DNA from: Bacillus methanolicus MGA3
Lineage (GTDB): Bacteria > Bacillota > Bacilli > Bacillales > Cytobacillaceae
Assembly (NCBI RefSeq): GCF_000724485.1
Contig: NZ_CP007739.1
Span: 3,008,001-3,072,000 of the forward strand
Length of the DNA stretch: 64,000 nt
Direction of reading: 5' to 3'
In this document: in pieces, positions 8,836-18,566 of the stretch
How the letters are laid out: the number at the start of each line of letters is the position of its first letter
How positions within the stretch are numbered: the stretch's first letter is position 1
Notes under the pieces: model-generated
The model's input: only the letters and a program-made list of their open reading frames with translations
Told to the model about the DNA's origin: nothing
The model's database searches: none
Program-made: the position numbers and the translations under genes

Positions 8836-10944
8836 ATGAATAAAAAGGCAACGAGAAAAAAGTTTTTTGGGTCAGCTGGACTAATTGTTTTCAGCTCTTT
8901 ACTACTAACTTCTCCTTTTCCGGTGTTGGCCGTAGAAAATAATTTAACAGAGAATGTTTCAATTGAGTTGGATGATAGTCAAATACCTGTAGAAAAGCCG
9001 GTTAAGCCTGCCAAAAAGCTCGATGTAGATACAAATGCAACGTTTACCAAAATAGGTCCACAGGTTTTTAATGGAACCGCTCTGGCAGCTGCATTTGGAA
9101 AATCGCCTGATAACCAGCCTTATATGTACGTGCTGCAACACGGCACACCATCAGCATTAAGTATTATTAATCTTGCTTCCGGAAAGACTGAAAAAATTTT
9201 TACTCTGGAAAACTCAACAAGTGCATGGGGTATAGATGTAGATGAAAATCAAAAAGTCTGGATTGGAGGAACTTCTTCCGGACATCTATATGAGTATGAT
9301 CCACAATCCCAAAATCTGAAAGATTATGGAAACGTGTTAAAGCATGGCCGCGATACAGCCATTTTAGATCTTGATGCAGCCGGCGGAAGAATTTACGGCT
9401 CTACAGCTTATGAAGGAACGGTTTTTTCATACATACCTGAAATCGGTGAACGTATAGATTATGATCAAATAAGCAAAGGAAAACAATTTGCGAAAAGTGT
9501 ATATTTTGATGATGAATTACAAAGTATTTTCATTGGGATCGGCTCTAAGGCTGAATTGATCCGATATGACATCCGCACAAAAATCCGGTATCGATTTTTG
9601 CCATGGGAATACCGAAATGAAAAATATATTTCCGATATTCAAATAGTTGATCAATACCTTTTTGCCCGCCTTGATCCAAGCCATAAGATATTAGTTTTTG
9701 ACAAAAAAACGTTGAAACTTTTAGACGTAATTGATGCTACTTCTAAAACGATTTCTGCTAAATCTCCGGATGGAGACCGTGTTTTTTATACAAATAATGG
9801 AGAACTTTACGCTTACAATTACAAATCAAAAGAAATTGTAAAAATCAAGGCTCCATTAAAAGGTATGGATGCGATCAACCTTGGTTTTGTGGAATTAAAC
9901 CAAAAGGAATATCCAGGCTATACACTTGTTGGATTACTTAGCAACAATGGAAACTATTTCCTCTATAACTTGCAAACCGGAAAATTTTCTTTAGAAAAAA
10001 TCAATCTTGCCCAGCTTCCCGTCACTCTGTATACAATGACAGAAAACCCGGAAAAGGATAAGATCATCATAAATGGATTTATGTCAGGAGGATTGACGGT
10101 TTACGACATTGAAACAGGAAAAACTACTGAGATTAAAGGGATAAGTCAAATTGAATCAATGGTATTCTTTAATAACAAACTATTCCTTGGTACCTATCCA
10201 AAAGCAAAATTACTGGAAATAGATTTGCCACGCGCCTGGAATAGCAGCAGCATTAAGGAATTACAGCGATACAGTGAACTTGGCCAAGAACGAACTACTG
10301 CTTTATTAGGAGTATCTGAAAACAACAAATTGTTTATCGGGACATATCCGGAAACAAGCACTGGGGGTGGACTGCTTTCAGTCTATGATCTTAAAACGAA
10401 TAAAGCGATTAACTACGAAAATTATATTCCCGACCAGAGCATCATTTCGTTAACTAATTTAAACGGTTTTGTATACGGCGGAACGACTGTTTTTGCCAAT
10501 CATAAAAAATCGGCAGAAAATGCGACTTTTTTCCGGTTCCCAATCAATAACCCTGGACAAAAAGAGAAAATAAAACTTCCTTTTAAAGCTACTATGGTTA
10601 ATTCTTTAATTAACCGGAAAAACGACAAAACCATTTGGGGAATGGCCGATGGAAAGCTGTTTAAATACGAAATTGAAAGCGGAGATTTTGATTTTATCGA
10701 AATTGTTCCGGCGATCTCCGGCCGTTTTAAAAACGCGAAAATTCTTTTTGGGAATGATGGAAATATTTATGGAACAGTAGAAGGAATTCTTTTTAAAGCC
10801 AATCCGGACACACTAGATGTAACAATCCTGAAAAAAGAAGGCGCTCATGACCTGGCAATCGATAAATACGGAAACCTATACTTCCGCAACGAAGCAGACA
10901 TGTGGAAATACCATTACCAAGAAGAAGGGTCTGGCCCCAACTAA
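8836..10944 (+). CDS. exported beta-propeller protein
   Basis: 702 residues with a signal peptide (about 1-32). The rest is made of repeating four-stranded blades with WGIDVDENQKVWIGG, YGNVLKHGRDTA, GIGSKAELIRYD and WGMADGKLFKYE. It is a full-length paralogue of the 31957-34236 protein (shared MSGGLT, LGQER, YPKAKL, QSIISL, SGR[FY]) but lacks that protein's N-terminal module. It is probably a surface or secreted binding scaffold; no catalytic motif is seen. The last residues (GSGPN) and the TAA stop lie inside a REP-like palindrome, so the original C-terminus was probably altered. The start follows AAGGGGTCGG. Confidence 0.75.
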   Translation: MNKKATRKKFFGSAGLIVFSSLLLTSPFPVLAVENNLTENVSIELDDSQIPVEKPVKPAKKLDVDTNATFTKIGPQVFNGTALAAAFGKSPDNQPYMYVLQHGTPSALSIINLASGKTEKIFTLENSTSAWGIDVDENQKVWIGGTSSGHLYEYDPQSQNLKDYGNVLKHGRDTAILDLDAAGGRIYGSTAYEGTVFSYIPEIGERIDYDQISKGKQFAKSVYFDDELQSIFIGIGSKAELIRYDIRTKIRYRFLPWEYRNEKYISDIQIVDQYLFARLDPSHKILVFDKKTLKLLDVIDATSKTISAKSPDGDRVFYTNNGELYAYNYKSKEIVKIKAPLKGMDAINLGFVELNQKEYPGYTLVGLLSNNGNYFLYNLQTGKFSLEKINLAQLPVTLYTMTENPEKDKIIINGFMSGGLTVYDIETGKTTEIKGISQIESMVFFNNKLFLGTYPKAKLLEIDLPRAWNSSSIKELQRYSELGQERTTALLGVSENNKLFIGTYPETSTGGGLLSVYDLKTNKAINYENYIPDQSIISLTNLNGFVYGGTTVFANHKKSAENATFFRFPINNPGQKEKIKLPFKATMVNSLINRKNDKTIWGMADGKLFKYEIESGDFDFIEIVPAISGRFKNAKILFGNDGNIYGTVEGILFKANPDTLDVTILKKEGAHDLAIDKYGNLYFRNEADMWKYHYQEEGSGPN

Positions 10945-10961
10945 AGTTGGGGCCAGACCCC
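10926..10961. repeat. REP-like palindrome, copy 3
   Basis: AGGGTCTGGCCCCAACT, loop AA, AGTTGGGGCCAGACCCC. The inner stem differs from copy 1 (AACT/AGTT for TACT/AGTA), but pairing is kept. It overlaps the 3' end of the beta-propeller gene and lies on the 3' side of the RAYT gene. Confidence 0.9.
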
Positions 10962-10977
10962 TACTTTTGACCTATTT

Positions 10978-11523
10978 TTATTCGTCGGATCGTTCCATTT
11001 CAACAAATAGTTGGTAGTTTTTGGCAGATGGGCTTTCAAAATAGGAGAGGGTTTTTTCGGTGGTGATAAATGGGAGTACAGAGGTGTCAAAATAAGCAAT
11101 ATAACTGCTCCAAAGAAAATCTTGAGCCTTCTCTGCCATTCCTGCCTCCATCGGGTTGCGATGAATGTACCGGCTGGCTTCTAAGAAATAGGTTAAACTA
11201 TCAATTAGTTTAGCAGCAAATCGGCCTTGAAAAACGTGTCCGGATAATTGATGGCGATGGTTAAAATAGATTGCATAACGAGTGTGAAGCAGGCGGATTA
11301 TATCAGATGGAGGAAATTGATCCGTTTCTAAAAGAAGATGAATGTGGTTTGTCATAAGGCAATAACAGTGAAGCTTAAAGGGGTATCTTTCTCTTACTTT
11401 TAACATTTGTTTCAAATAAACTTTTCGGTCCTCGTCATCATAAAAAATAGGCAGTTTTCTAATTCCCCGGCTCATAATGTGGTAAGTGGCGCCAGGATAC
11501 CATTCTCTTCGTTTTCTTACCAT
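10978..11523 (-). CDS. REP-associated tyrosine transposase (RAYT, Y1/HUH family)
   Basis: 181 residues from the ATG at 11523, preceded by AGGAGGTGA. It matches the Y1 transposase fold (PF01797): GATYHIMSRG at the N-terminus, the HUH metal site in TNHIHLLLE, and the candidate catalytic tyrosine in ASRYIHRNPMEAG. RAYTs are domesticated relatives of IS200/IS605 transposases, and in gamma-proteobacteria they are tied to dispersed REP hairpins. Here the gene is bracketed by two REP-like palindromes (10926-10961 and 11578-11623), with five more in the neighbourhood. There is no accessory gene and no TnpB. It looks intact. Confidence 0.9.
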   Translation of the reverse strand: MVRKRREWYPGATYHIMSRGIRKLPIFYDDEDRKVYLKQMLKVRERYPFKLHCYCLMTNHIHLLLETDQFPPSDIIRLLHTRYAIYFNHRHQLSGHVFQGRFAAKLIDSLTYFLEASRYIHRNPMEAGMAEKAQDFLWSSYIAYFDTSVLPFITTEKTLSYFESPSAKNYQLFVEMERSDE

Positions 11524-11577
11524 AAATTCACCTCCTCTTATTGATCTATTCGACAAAAAATTACTTTATCCTGCAAA

Positions 11578-11623
11578 TGTAAAGGGCCTGGCCCCTACTT
11601 TAGTAGGGGCCAGGCCCTTTACA
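11578..11623. repeat. REP-like palindrome, copy 4 (extended arms)
   Basis: 22-base arms starting TGTAAAGGGCCTGGCCCC, loop TT, with the complementary right arm ending CCAGGCCCTTTACA. The stem base change CCAGG/CCTGG is compensated on both sides. A T-run follows on the plus strand. It lies upstream of the RAYT gene and downstream of the subtilase stop. Confidence 0.9.
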
Positions 11624-11629
11624 ATTTTT

Positions 11630-14600
11630 TTATTGGAATTGAATGCTTAAGGTGTATGGCGTTAAGGTTGTATGGCCGAATGTATCTCTGACTTTGATGT
11701 GGTAAGTGCCTTTCTTCAAATGGAAGTATAGGACTTCACTGTCCCCTTCAGGATAGATGTCTGATGATACGATCTGTTTGCCGTTTTTATAGATAGATAT
11801 GACACCGTCAACTTCAATACCAGCAGACAACTCAATTTTACCCTTCGTGTCCTTATCGAGTTTTAGAACATACCAGTCTTCATCGCCATATGGAACTCCT
11901 GCATTAAGGTAACCGGCAGCCTTCAATTGCTTGCTGCTTATTTTTTTAAGCCCCAGCGGCTTAGATGGAATATTATTCTTCACTACTGAACCCTTATCTT
12001 CATCATTTTGATTTACCGGCCCAATGGTAAGCTTATAAGGCAATAAAGTCAACGGAAGATTTCCATCTACAAAACCATTAACAATGATAATGTAATTCTT
12101 ATTCTTCTCTGCTTTAAATGACCCAAATGTCGTTCCGTTTAAAAAGCCATTTTCAATATTTTGGACTCGATCATATTCTTTCTCATCAAGTTTGCGGTTC
12201 TTATTAACGTCTTCAAAAACAGCAGCCATACCATAAAAAGGCTTGATCAACTCTTTTGGATATTTGGATCTCCATTTTTGATCAACTGCTTTTTGCTCTA
12301 TCGACACCCCGTAAACCTGATTGCTCTTTGATTCAAGATAGAATACGTCTTGATCGTTCGGCATGGCAAAATTTCCTACAACCACTGATCCGGGCAGATT
12401 TTTAATATTTTCTAAACTATCATTATCCTCATGCTTATCTTGCGGATTTTTCAGAATTAATTTTGAATGAAATTTGTACGGGTTAAATGAAATGTCGCCA
12501 TTTAAATTATTGACACTTAACTTAATATAATATGTTTCATCCTTTTTAAGGCCCGTTATTAATTTTTCGTCAACAATAGCATCATTCCAGCCCCAGTTTA
12601 CATTAGAACCAATTTCATTTAAAGATTTTATGGTTTTACCATTCTCATCTTTTTCTTCTTGAATTTGATAGATTTCCATCATTGGAATGCTTGCTTCATT
12701 TTTTGATAAATCAAACTCATAGATTCCCGTTTCTTTCGGAGTGACAGCAAACCAGTCTTCATCTTCAAACGCTTGTAGGTAGCCGCTTGCTTCATTTCCT
12801 ATTTGGTAAGATTGAGAACCTTCTTTAATCATTTCAACATTATCAATCTCTTCCTCAGATTTGCTAGATTCCACAATAGCCTCTCTCTGTTTATCCAGTT
12901 GTTTTTCAGCACCCGCATCTTCTTCATCATTCGAAATCGGGAACATATCTTCATCCGGTGGAATTACTTTTCCTTCAACTTTTAAATCATATGGAACCAA
13001 AGAAGATTCAGGCACTTGCTCTTCATCAAGCATATCGAAATTCATAAAATAGTCATACATGCCAAAATAGTTTTCCACTTTGTTTGAGATTCTGATTATA
13101 TACTCCGTTTCTGGCATTGCCGTAAAAGTTAAGGTTTCTCCTTCACTCTTGCCTGCATTGTTTGAGTAAAATGCCGGTTCAATCGGATTCTTGCCAGTAA
13201 GCATTTTTTCTAAATAGGCTTTCTTCTCTTCTTCCGACAATTCGGAATCATCAGGCAATGAAAATTGATCGGCCGTATAGACGCTAATACTTGTATCTAC
13301 ACCTGGCAAGGCAGATAAGTCTACTTTAATAACTTGTTGTTCCTTGACGGAAAACTTGTAAAAATCATCGTCGCCATCTTGCCCCACTAAAGTAAAATTT
13401 TTATTGGAATGATACGGAAGTTCAATATTTAGCGGTTTTTGAATATTGCTTTCATCCACCGGTTTTTCTGAAGTTTTTTCGACAGTAAGCTTATATTTTG
13501 AAAGAGCCCTGCCGGAATCATCGAAGCTTCCATTTACATCCTTGACTCCAAAAACAAGGGTACCTGAGTAAGGGGCTTCGAATAGTTTCCCTTCCGTTTC
13601 TCCTTCTCTCACTTTGTTAATATCAAGTAAAGTTTTTCCATTCGGAGAATATAGATGCACCATAAGTTTATAGTCGTATTGAGGTGCTCCTTCTAAAATA
13701 AACTGAACTAACTCTCCTTTTTTCACTTCCGTTTTATACCATTTTTCCTCAAATGGCTTCGTAATTGAACCTTTTAAATCCACTTTGTTTGTTAACGAGA
13801 CAGATTCTGCTTTATCTAAAATTTCTTTTTCTGTCCATGTTCCTTTTGTCAAAGGCGGAAGCTTTTTCATGTCGAATTGAAGAGCAGCAACAGGGTTGAC
13901 TAATCCATTTCCATATTTAATATCAAATCCTTTATCTCCGAGATCTTCAGAAGTGTGTTCTAAAATATATTCTACCTGCAGCGGTGTCAGCTTAGGATAT
14001 TTTGATAGCAAAAGAGAAGCAACACCAGCAACCATCGGGGAAGCCATTGATGTTCCGCTCAGTTTCCGATAGCTTGATTTCTTCTCATATTCATAGATTG
14101 TACTGTAAACTTCTTCACCGGGTGCAACTAGATCGACAGAAGTTCCATAAGTTGAAAAATCAGAGAGTTTCTTTTCATTATTAATAGATCCTACACTAAT
14201 CACACCTTCATATGCAGCAGGATAGTTTAGAGTGTTATCTCCTGTGTTGCCAGCAGCCGCAATGACTACAACATTTTTTTCAGCAGCCTTTTTTAATGCT
14301 TCTTCAATTATTGGAGAAGGCATTGGCCCGCCAAGACTCATATTTATGACTTTTGCACCTTTTTCAACTGCATAAAGAATCCCTTGGGCGATTGCGTAGT
14401 CGGAAGCAATCCATTGACGGTCAAACACATCAATTGGGAGTATTTTTGCATTTGGATTTACACCATATCCGCCTATGCCGTTGTTTTTATTGGCTGCAAT
14501 AATTCCGGCCACATGTGTACCGTGAAAATCCGGTGTACCTTGATTCATCGGATTGACTGCGTTGTAGCCCGGTAAGATGCGTCCTTTTAAGTCAGGATGA

Positions 14601-15118
14601 TTAACGTCAATGCCCTGGTCGATCACTGCAACGATAACCTTATTTTTCCCTGCAAGTTGTTGGGCTTTTTCTAAATGAAGCAAGTCTATTTGGTACTGTT
14701 CGCTTATTTTGGGATCTTTTAAAGAAAGTGGTTTATAAAAAGCACTAGGATTTACAGAAACAACCTGGCTGAAATTTTGATATTTTTTAATGATATTATG
14801 TAGGTTCTTTTTATCCTTTACCTTGACAACAGCATAATTTAAATCTGAAAACTGCTTAATTAAGATGCCGCCGGCGATCTGGTGCTCCTTTTGTGTAAGC
14901 GGTTTCTTAAATTTGATAATTAACGTATCATCACTTAACGCAGGTTTTTCAGTTTGGTCCAATTTTTTTTGCAAAAAAGGCTGATCGGTTTGAATTGCTG
15001 CAACACCGGGCTGTCTACTAATCTTTGATTCAGCAGAAACCGCTAGCGGCGCTAAAACACTACTTGCAGCTAAACCAAGTCCAGCTGCTAATGCGGCATG
15101 CTTGGCCCATTTTTTCAT
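11630..15118 (-). CDS. large exported subtilisin-like serine protease (S8)
   Basis: 1162 residues: signal peptide (1-29), inhibitor-like propeptide (about 60-125), then an S8 catalytic domain with D167 (VAVIDQGID), H199 (DFHGTHVAG), oxyanion N291 (AAAGNTG) and S357 (SGTSMASP). After about residue 420 come four to six beta-sandwich repeats resembling pre-peptidase C-terminal domains (for example YKFSVKEQQVIKVDL, YLQAFEDEDWFAVTP, YLNAGVPYGDEDWYVLKL), with an acidic linker near 740-775. It is probably a secreted protease that stays on the cell or binds substrate through its C-terminal repeats. No LPXTG or S-layer anchor is seen. It is monocistronic, flanked by palindromes on both sides. Confidence 0.93.
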   Translation of the reverse strand: MKKWAKHAALAAGLGLAASSVLAPLAVSAESKISRQPGVAAIQTDQPFLQKKLDQTEKPALSDDTLIIKFKKPLTQKEHQIAGGILIKQFSDLNYAVVKVKDKKNLHNIIKKYQNFSQVVSVNPSAFYKPLSLKDPKISEQYQIDLLHLEKAQQLAGKNKVIVAVIDQGIDVNHPDLKGRILPGYNAVNPMNQGTPDFHGTHVAGIIAANKNNGIGGYGVNPNAKILPIDVFDRQWIASDYAIAQGILYAVEKGAKVINMSLGGPMPSPIIEEALKKAAEKNVVVIAAAGNTGDNTLNYPAAYEGVISVGSINNEKKLSDFSTYGTSVDLVAPGEEVYSTIYEYEKKSSYRKLSGTSMASPMVAGVASLLLSKYPKLTPLQVEYILEHTSEDLGDKGFDIKYGNGLVNPVAALQFDMKKLPPLTKGTWTEKEILDKAESVSLTNKVDLKGSITKPFEEKWYKTEVKKGELVQFILEGAPQYDYKLMVHLYSPNGKTLLDINKVREGETEGKLFEAPYSGTLVFGVKDVNGSFDDSGRALSKYKLTVEKTSEKPVDESNIQKPLNIELPYHSNKNFTLVGQDGDDDFYKFSVKEQQVIKVDLSALPGVDTSISVYTADQFSLPDDSELSEEEKKAYLEKMLTGKNPIEPAFYSNNAGKSEGETLTFTAMPETEYIIRISNKVENYFGMYDYFMNFDMLDEEQVPESSLVPYDLKVEGKVIPPDEDMFPISNDEEDAGAEKQLDKQREAIVESSKSEEEIDNVEMIKEGSQSYQIGNEASGYLQAFEDEDWFAVTPKETGIYEFDLSKNEASIPMMEIYQIQEEKDENGKTIKSLNEIGSNVNWGWNDAIVDEKLITGLKKDETYYIKLSVNNLNGDISFNPYKFHSKLILKNPQDKHEDNDSLENIKNLPGSVVVGNFAMPNDQDVFYLESKSNQVYGVSIEQKAVDQKWRSKYPKELIKPFYGMAAVFEDVNKNRKLDEKEYDRVQNIENGFLNGTTFGSFKAEKNKNYIIIVNGFVDGNLPLTLLPYKLTIGPVNQNDEDKGSVVKNNIPSKPLGLKKISSKQLKAAGYLNAGVPYGDEDWYVLKLDKDTKGKIELSAGIEVDGVISIYKNGKQIVSSDIYPEGDSEVLYFHLKKGTYHIKVRDTFGHTTLTPYTLSIQFQ

Positions 15119-15208
15119 CTGGCTCCCCCTCTTTTAAATTTTTAATCTATTAAAATTATAAAACCACACAAAAGAGTGCACAGCAAGTTTTTCCATTCGA
15201 CAAAAAAT

Positions 15209-15244
15209 GGGGCCAGACCCCTACTTTCGTAGGGGTCTGGCCCC
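15209..15244. repeat. REP-like palindrome, copy 5 (inverted arm order)
   Basis: GGGGCCAGACCCCTAC, loop TTTC, GTAGGGGTCTGGCCCC. The outer arms are in the opposite order to copy 1. It lies just downstream of the YknX-like gene's stop on the minus strand. Confidence 0.88.
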
Positions 15245-15250
15245 GCCTTT

Positions 15251-16462
15251 TTACCTAGAAAGAAACCCTTTAAGGATGGGTTTCCATATTTCTTCTTTTT
15301 TAAGTCTTTTTAGTTCTTTTTTGCTTATTTCATCTGCTTTTAATGGGGTGATAAAGGATGGGCCTTCTCCTCTTTGAATTGCTTTTGGATTTGTGATGAT
15401 CAATTCTCCTTTTTTCAATCCCTCTTTAATTTCAGTTTTTCCGTTTGCTTTCATGCCGACGGAAACTTTACGTTTTTCGAGTTTTCCGCTTTTATTAATG
15501 ATATAAATAAACGAACCAGCTTTTTCTTTCACTAAAGCATCCGGAGGAACAGCAACAGCTCCATTCACTTCTTTCGTTACAACCGTTACATTAACATGTG
15601 AACCGAACAGCGGTTTTCCGGCATCTTTTGTTTCTAACCGGACTGTAAAAGGATAACGGCTCGCTTTTTCCACCGCTGGTTCACCTTCAGGAAATTCCTG
15701 GACCTTATAAAGGATTCCCTCGACTCTTTTCTTGAAAAACCCGGATGACACATAAACCTTCATTCCAGTGGACACCTTTTTCATTTCTTCTTCATTGAAA
15801 GTCCCTTTAACAGAAGGTTCTTTAGAAACAACCGTCACAACAGGATTTTTCAAATCTTCTCTCACCTTTTCTACAACCCCATCTAAATCACTAACAACCG
15901 TCATCTTCCCTGATTCGTTATCCAGAACCTTTAGCTGCTCCTCATACTTTTTTACTTCTTGCTCTAGTAAGTCCTTTTCCAGCTCTTTTTCATATATATC
16001 TCTTTCAATACCGGATAAAATCGATTTTTCAGAGTGTTTTTCTTCTTTGTCAAATGTTAAAGAATCCCGATAATCCTTCAATTGATTGATATGATCTTCT
16101 AAACTAGTAATCTGGTTTTCAACTTTTTCCTTTTCAATTTCTATTTTTTTAATTTCCTCCTCGATATCCGATGTCATGTATTCAAATAGCGGAGTCCCTG
16201 ATGTCACCACTTCTCCCTCGTTTACAAGAAATTTATTAAACGCTCCTGTATGGTTATCAAAATAGAAATGGTGTTCTTCAAGAGGCGCAACGACTCCGGA
16301 AGTATGAAATATTTGAGAAAGATTTTCTTTTTTTGCAGGATCCCATCTTTCAATAAAAGCGGCCCGAACAATTTTACTGTCCTTTTTTAAAATTAAAAAC
16401 AAGTTTCCCGTTATAAAAACAATCAATAATGCGATTAAAACACCACGTTGCCATTTTCCCAA
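15251..16462 (-). CDS. HlyD/YknX-like membrane fusion protein
   Basis: 403 residues from a TTG at 16462, chosen because AAGGCGGTGA sits five bases upstream; longer starts would run into the previous gene and its stop. It has an N-terminal membrane segment, a lipoyl-like half-motif, a long coiled coil (about 95-180, rich in E/K/L), a beta-barrel (GMKVYVSSGFFKKRVEG) and a C-terminal domain (VSVGMKANGKTEIKEGLKKGE). This is the order of the periplasmic adaptor/YknX family. In Bacillus subtilis YknX works with YknW (Yip1 family) and the YknYZ ABC exporter. Here the Yip1-like gene is directly upstream, but no ABC genes are present. Confidence 0.8.
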   Translation of the reverse strand: MGKWQRGVLIALLIVFITGNLFLILKKDSKIVRAAFIERWDPAKKENLSQIFHTSGVVAPLEEHHFYFDNHTGAFNKFLVNEGEVVTSGTPLFEYMTSDIEEEIKKIEIEKEKVENQITSLEDHINQLKDYRDSLTFDKEEKHSEKSILSGIERDIYEKELEKDLLEQEVKKYEEQLKVLDNESGKMTVVSDLDGVVEKVREDLKNPVVTVVSKEPSVKGTFNEEEMKKVSTGMKVYVSSGFFKKRVEGILYKVQEFPEGEPAVEKASRYPFTVRLETKDAGKPLFGSHVNVTVVTKEVNGAVAVPPDALVKEKAGSFIYIINKSGKLEKRKVSVGMKANGKTEIKEGLKKGELIITNPKAIQRGEGPSFITPLKADEISKKELKRLKKEEIWKPILKGFLSR

Positions 16463-16476
16463 TGAAGTCACCGCCT

Positions 16477-17139
16477 TTACATCAGTTTCTGAAGCCCAAG
16501 ATAAGATAATGCGGCTGCCAAACACCAGCCGATCAGGTTAAGAAGGATAACAATTGCTAGAAGAAGTTTTGGATTTTTATCAGTAATGGCTTTCAACATT
16601 TTATATTGAATGACAATCCCTAATACAGAAAAAATTGAGATCGTACCGGAGAAATGTATCAGCCATTGATGATCCGTTATGTATTGGGTTATTACTCCAA
16701 GAGACAGTGGAGAAGATTCCGCACCGATTCCAAGTGTTATTTGAAAAGGAGTAAGTATTACTTTTTCAGCTATTAAGAAAAACAACACAAATGCCTGCAT
16801 AACTAGCAATTTGCGAAATTCCGCTTCAAATAAAGCCCAATAAATGAGAGCAGGAAGAAAAAGAACGACTGCCGCATAAAAAATCCCCCAAAGACATTGG
16901 CCTATTATGACTAATAATTTATAAGTCTCAAATTCATTCCTGCTAAATTCTGTTATATATTTTGATAGAAACTCAGAGCCTATTCCGAAATACCCGCCAA
17001 TAAAAAAAACAAGGCCGCTTGCGAATATTAATAGCAGAAGCCTAACCCATAACCCCTTAATCACTTCTGCTTTTTCTAATTGATATAAATAGGTTTTTGG
17101 TTTGAGGATTCCTTTAAAAAGCCGCATGCGATAAATCAT
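16477..17139 (-). CDS. Yip1-like (YknW-type) membrane protein
   Basis: 220 residues from the ATG at 17139, six bases after GGAGGAG; an in-frame TTG at 17154 overlaps that site. It has five or six membrane helices (WVRLLLLIFASGLVFFIGG, AAVVLFLPALIYWALF, LLVMQAFVLFFLIAE, SIFSVLGIVIQ, LAIVILLNLIGWCLAAAL), fitting the Yip1 family. Its stop is 14 bases before the YknX-like start, so the two form an operon. By analogy it assists assembly of a YknX-containing export complex; that function is inferred. Confidence 0.7.
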   Translation of the reverse strand: MIYRMRLFKGILKPKTYLYQLEKAEVIKGLWVRLLLLIFASGLVFFIGGYFGIGSEFLSKYITEFSRNEFETYKLLVIIGQCLWGIFYAAVVLFLPALIYWALFEAEFRKLLVMQAFVLFFLIAEKVILTPFQITLGIGAESSPLSLGVITQYITDHQWLIHFSGTISIFSVLGIVIQYKMLKAITDKNPKLLLAIVILLNLIGWCLAAALSYLGLQKLM

Positions 17140-17219
17140 AATCCGCTCCTCCAAACTATATTCAGTGGTTTTATTATATATCGAATATTGAAATTAATGC
17201 CAGAAAAATGGCGAAAGAA

Positions 17220-17255
17220 GGGGTCTGGCCCCTACTTTAGTAGGGGCCAGACCCC
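17220..17255. repeat. REP-like palindrome, copy 6
   Basis: GGGGTCTGGCCCCTACT, loop TT, AGTAGGGGCCAGACCCC, with extra pairing outside (AAGAAG/CTTCTT). It overlaps the last codons and stop of the UDP-glucose dehydrogenase gene. Confidence 0.9.
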
Positions 17256-18566
17256 TTCTTTTATACTAGGCCGGCCGATTGAGTAATATTCGATATAATG
17301 TTTTTTTACTTCCTCTAATTTGTAACAATTCCTTCCATCGAAGACGACTGGTTCCTTCATTAGCTTTGCAAATGTGTCAAGAGGCAGATTTTTTATTTGA
17401 TCCCATTCCGTAACGATAAAAACAGCGTCTGCTTGGTCCAAGGCCGATTCAATCGTTTCAACGTATGTTATTTTATCACCAATAAATTTCTTCGCGTTTT
17501 CAATTGCAATTGGGTCATAGGCAACAACCACTGCGCCTTCTTTCATTAGCCGTTCAGCCATGACTATGGAAGCTGCCTCCCGCATATCATCTGTATTCGG
17601 CTTAAATGCCAACCCAAGCATCGCCACTTTCTTTCCTCGCAAACTAATAAAACGCTCAAGAGCAAGTTCCACTAACCTCACTTGCTGTTTATTATTGACA
17701 TTAATAACCGCTTCCAACAAATCAAACTTATGCTCAACATCTCCAGCAATTTGCACGAGTGCCTTCGTATCTTTCGGAAAACAAGAGCCTCCATAGCCGA
17801 TGCCGGCTTTTAAGAATTTCGAACCAATTCGCGAATCTAAGCCCATTCCATAAGCGACATCTTCAATATTTGCACCCAGCTTTTCACTAATATTCGCAAT
17901 TTCATTAATAAAACTAATCTTTGTCGCCAAAAAAGCGTTAGATGCGTATTTAATCATTTCTGCACTGCGAATATCTGTTTTAAAAACTGGAATTCCAAAC
18001 GGCTTGTTCACTTCTTCAACAATATTAGCAGCCCGCTCATTTTCAGCTCCGATGACAATGCGATCGCCGTAGAATGTATCATAAATTGCCGAGCCCTCTC
18101 GTAAAAATTCCGGATTCGAAACAACATCAAACTGCACATCATACTCTAAATGTTCCTGAATCCAACGTTTCACTTTATCATTCGTGCCAACCGGAACAGT
18201 ACTCTTCGTCACAACAACAACACCATTGCGTATAATGTTTTCCGCTATATCTTTGGCGACTTGCTCAATAAACTGTAAATTAGCCGAACCATCTGCTCTC
18301 TGCGGCGTACCGACCGCTATATAGATCACATCCGCATCCGTAAACGCTTCTTGGTGGCTCGTCGTAAATGAAAGCCTGCCATTTTCAATATTTTTCTTCA
18401 TTAACTCATCCAAACCCGGCTCAAAAATCGGTGAAATCCCTTGCTGCATCGTTGCTACTTTCCGTTCATCAATATCAATGCATGTGACACGATGACCGAT
18501 ATCAGCTAAACAAACCCCTGTTACTAAACCGACGTAGCCTGTGCCCACTACAGCAATGGTTTTCAT
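17232..18566 (-). CDS. ugd: UDP-glucose 6-dehydrogenase
   Basis: 444 residues from the ATG at 18566, about ten bases after AAAGGAAA. It oxidises UDP-glucose to UDP-glucuronate with NAD. The Rossmann motif (VVGTGYVGLVTG), the SNPEFLREGSA block, the catalytic cysteine in GGSCFPKD and GLAFKPNTDDMREA are all present, at the usual family length. The product feeds acidic polysaccharides such as teichuronic acid or exopolysaccharide. The final residues (GVWPLLK) and the TAG stop are encoded by a REP-like palindrome, so the natural tail was replaced. It appears monocistronic. Confidence 0.93.
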   Translation of the reverse strand: MKTIAVVGTGYVGLVTGVCLADIGHRVTCIDIDERKVATMQQGISPIFEPGLDELMKKNIENGRLSFTTSHQEAFTDADVIYIAVGTPQRADGSANLQFIEQVAKDIAENIIRNGVVVVTKSTVPVGTNDKVKRWIQEHLEYDVQFDVVSNPEFLREGSAIYDTFYGDRIVIGAENERAANIVEEVNKPFGIPVFKTDIRSAEMIKYASNAFLATKISFINEIANISEKLGANIEDVAYGMGLDSRIGSKFLKAGIGYGGSCFPKDTKALVQIAGDVEHKFDLLEAVINVNNKQQVRLVELALERFISLRGKKVAMLGLAFKPNTDDMREAASIVMAERLMKEGAVVVAYDPIAIENAKKFIGDKITYVETIESALDQADAVFIVTEWDQIKNLPLDTFAKLMKEPVVFDGRNCYKLEEVKKHYIEYYSIGRPSIKEGVWPLLK

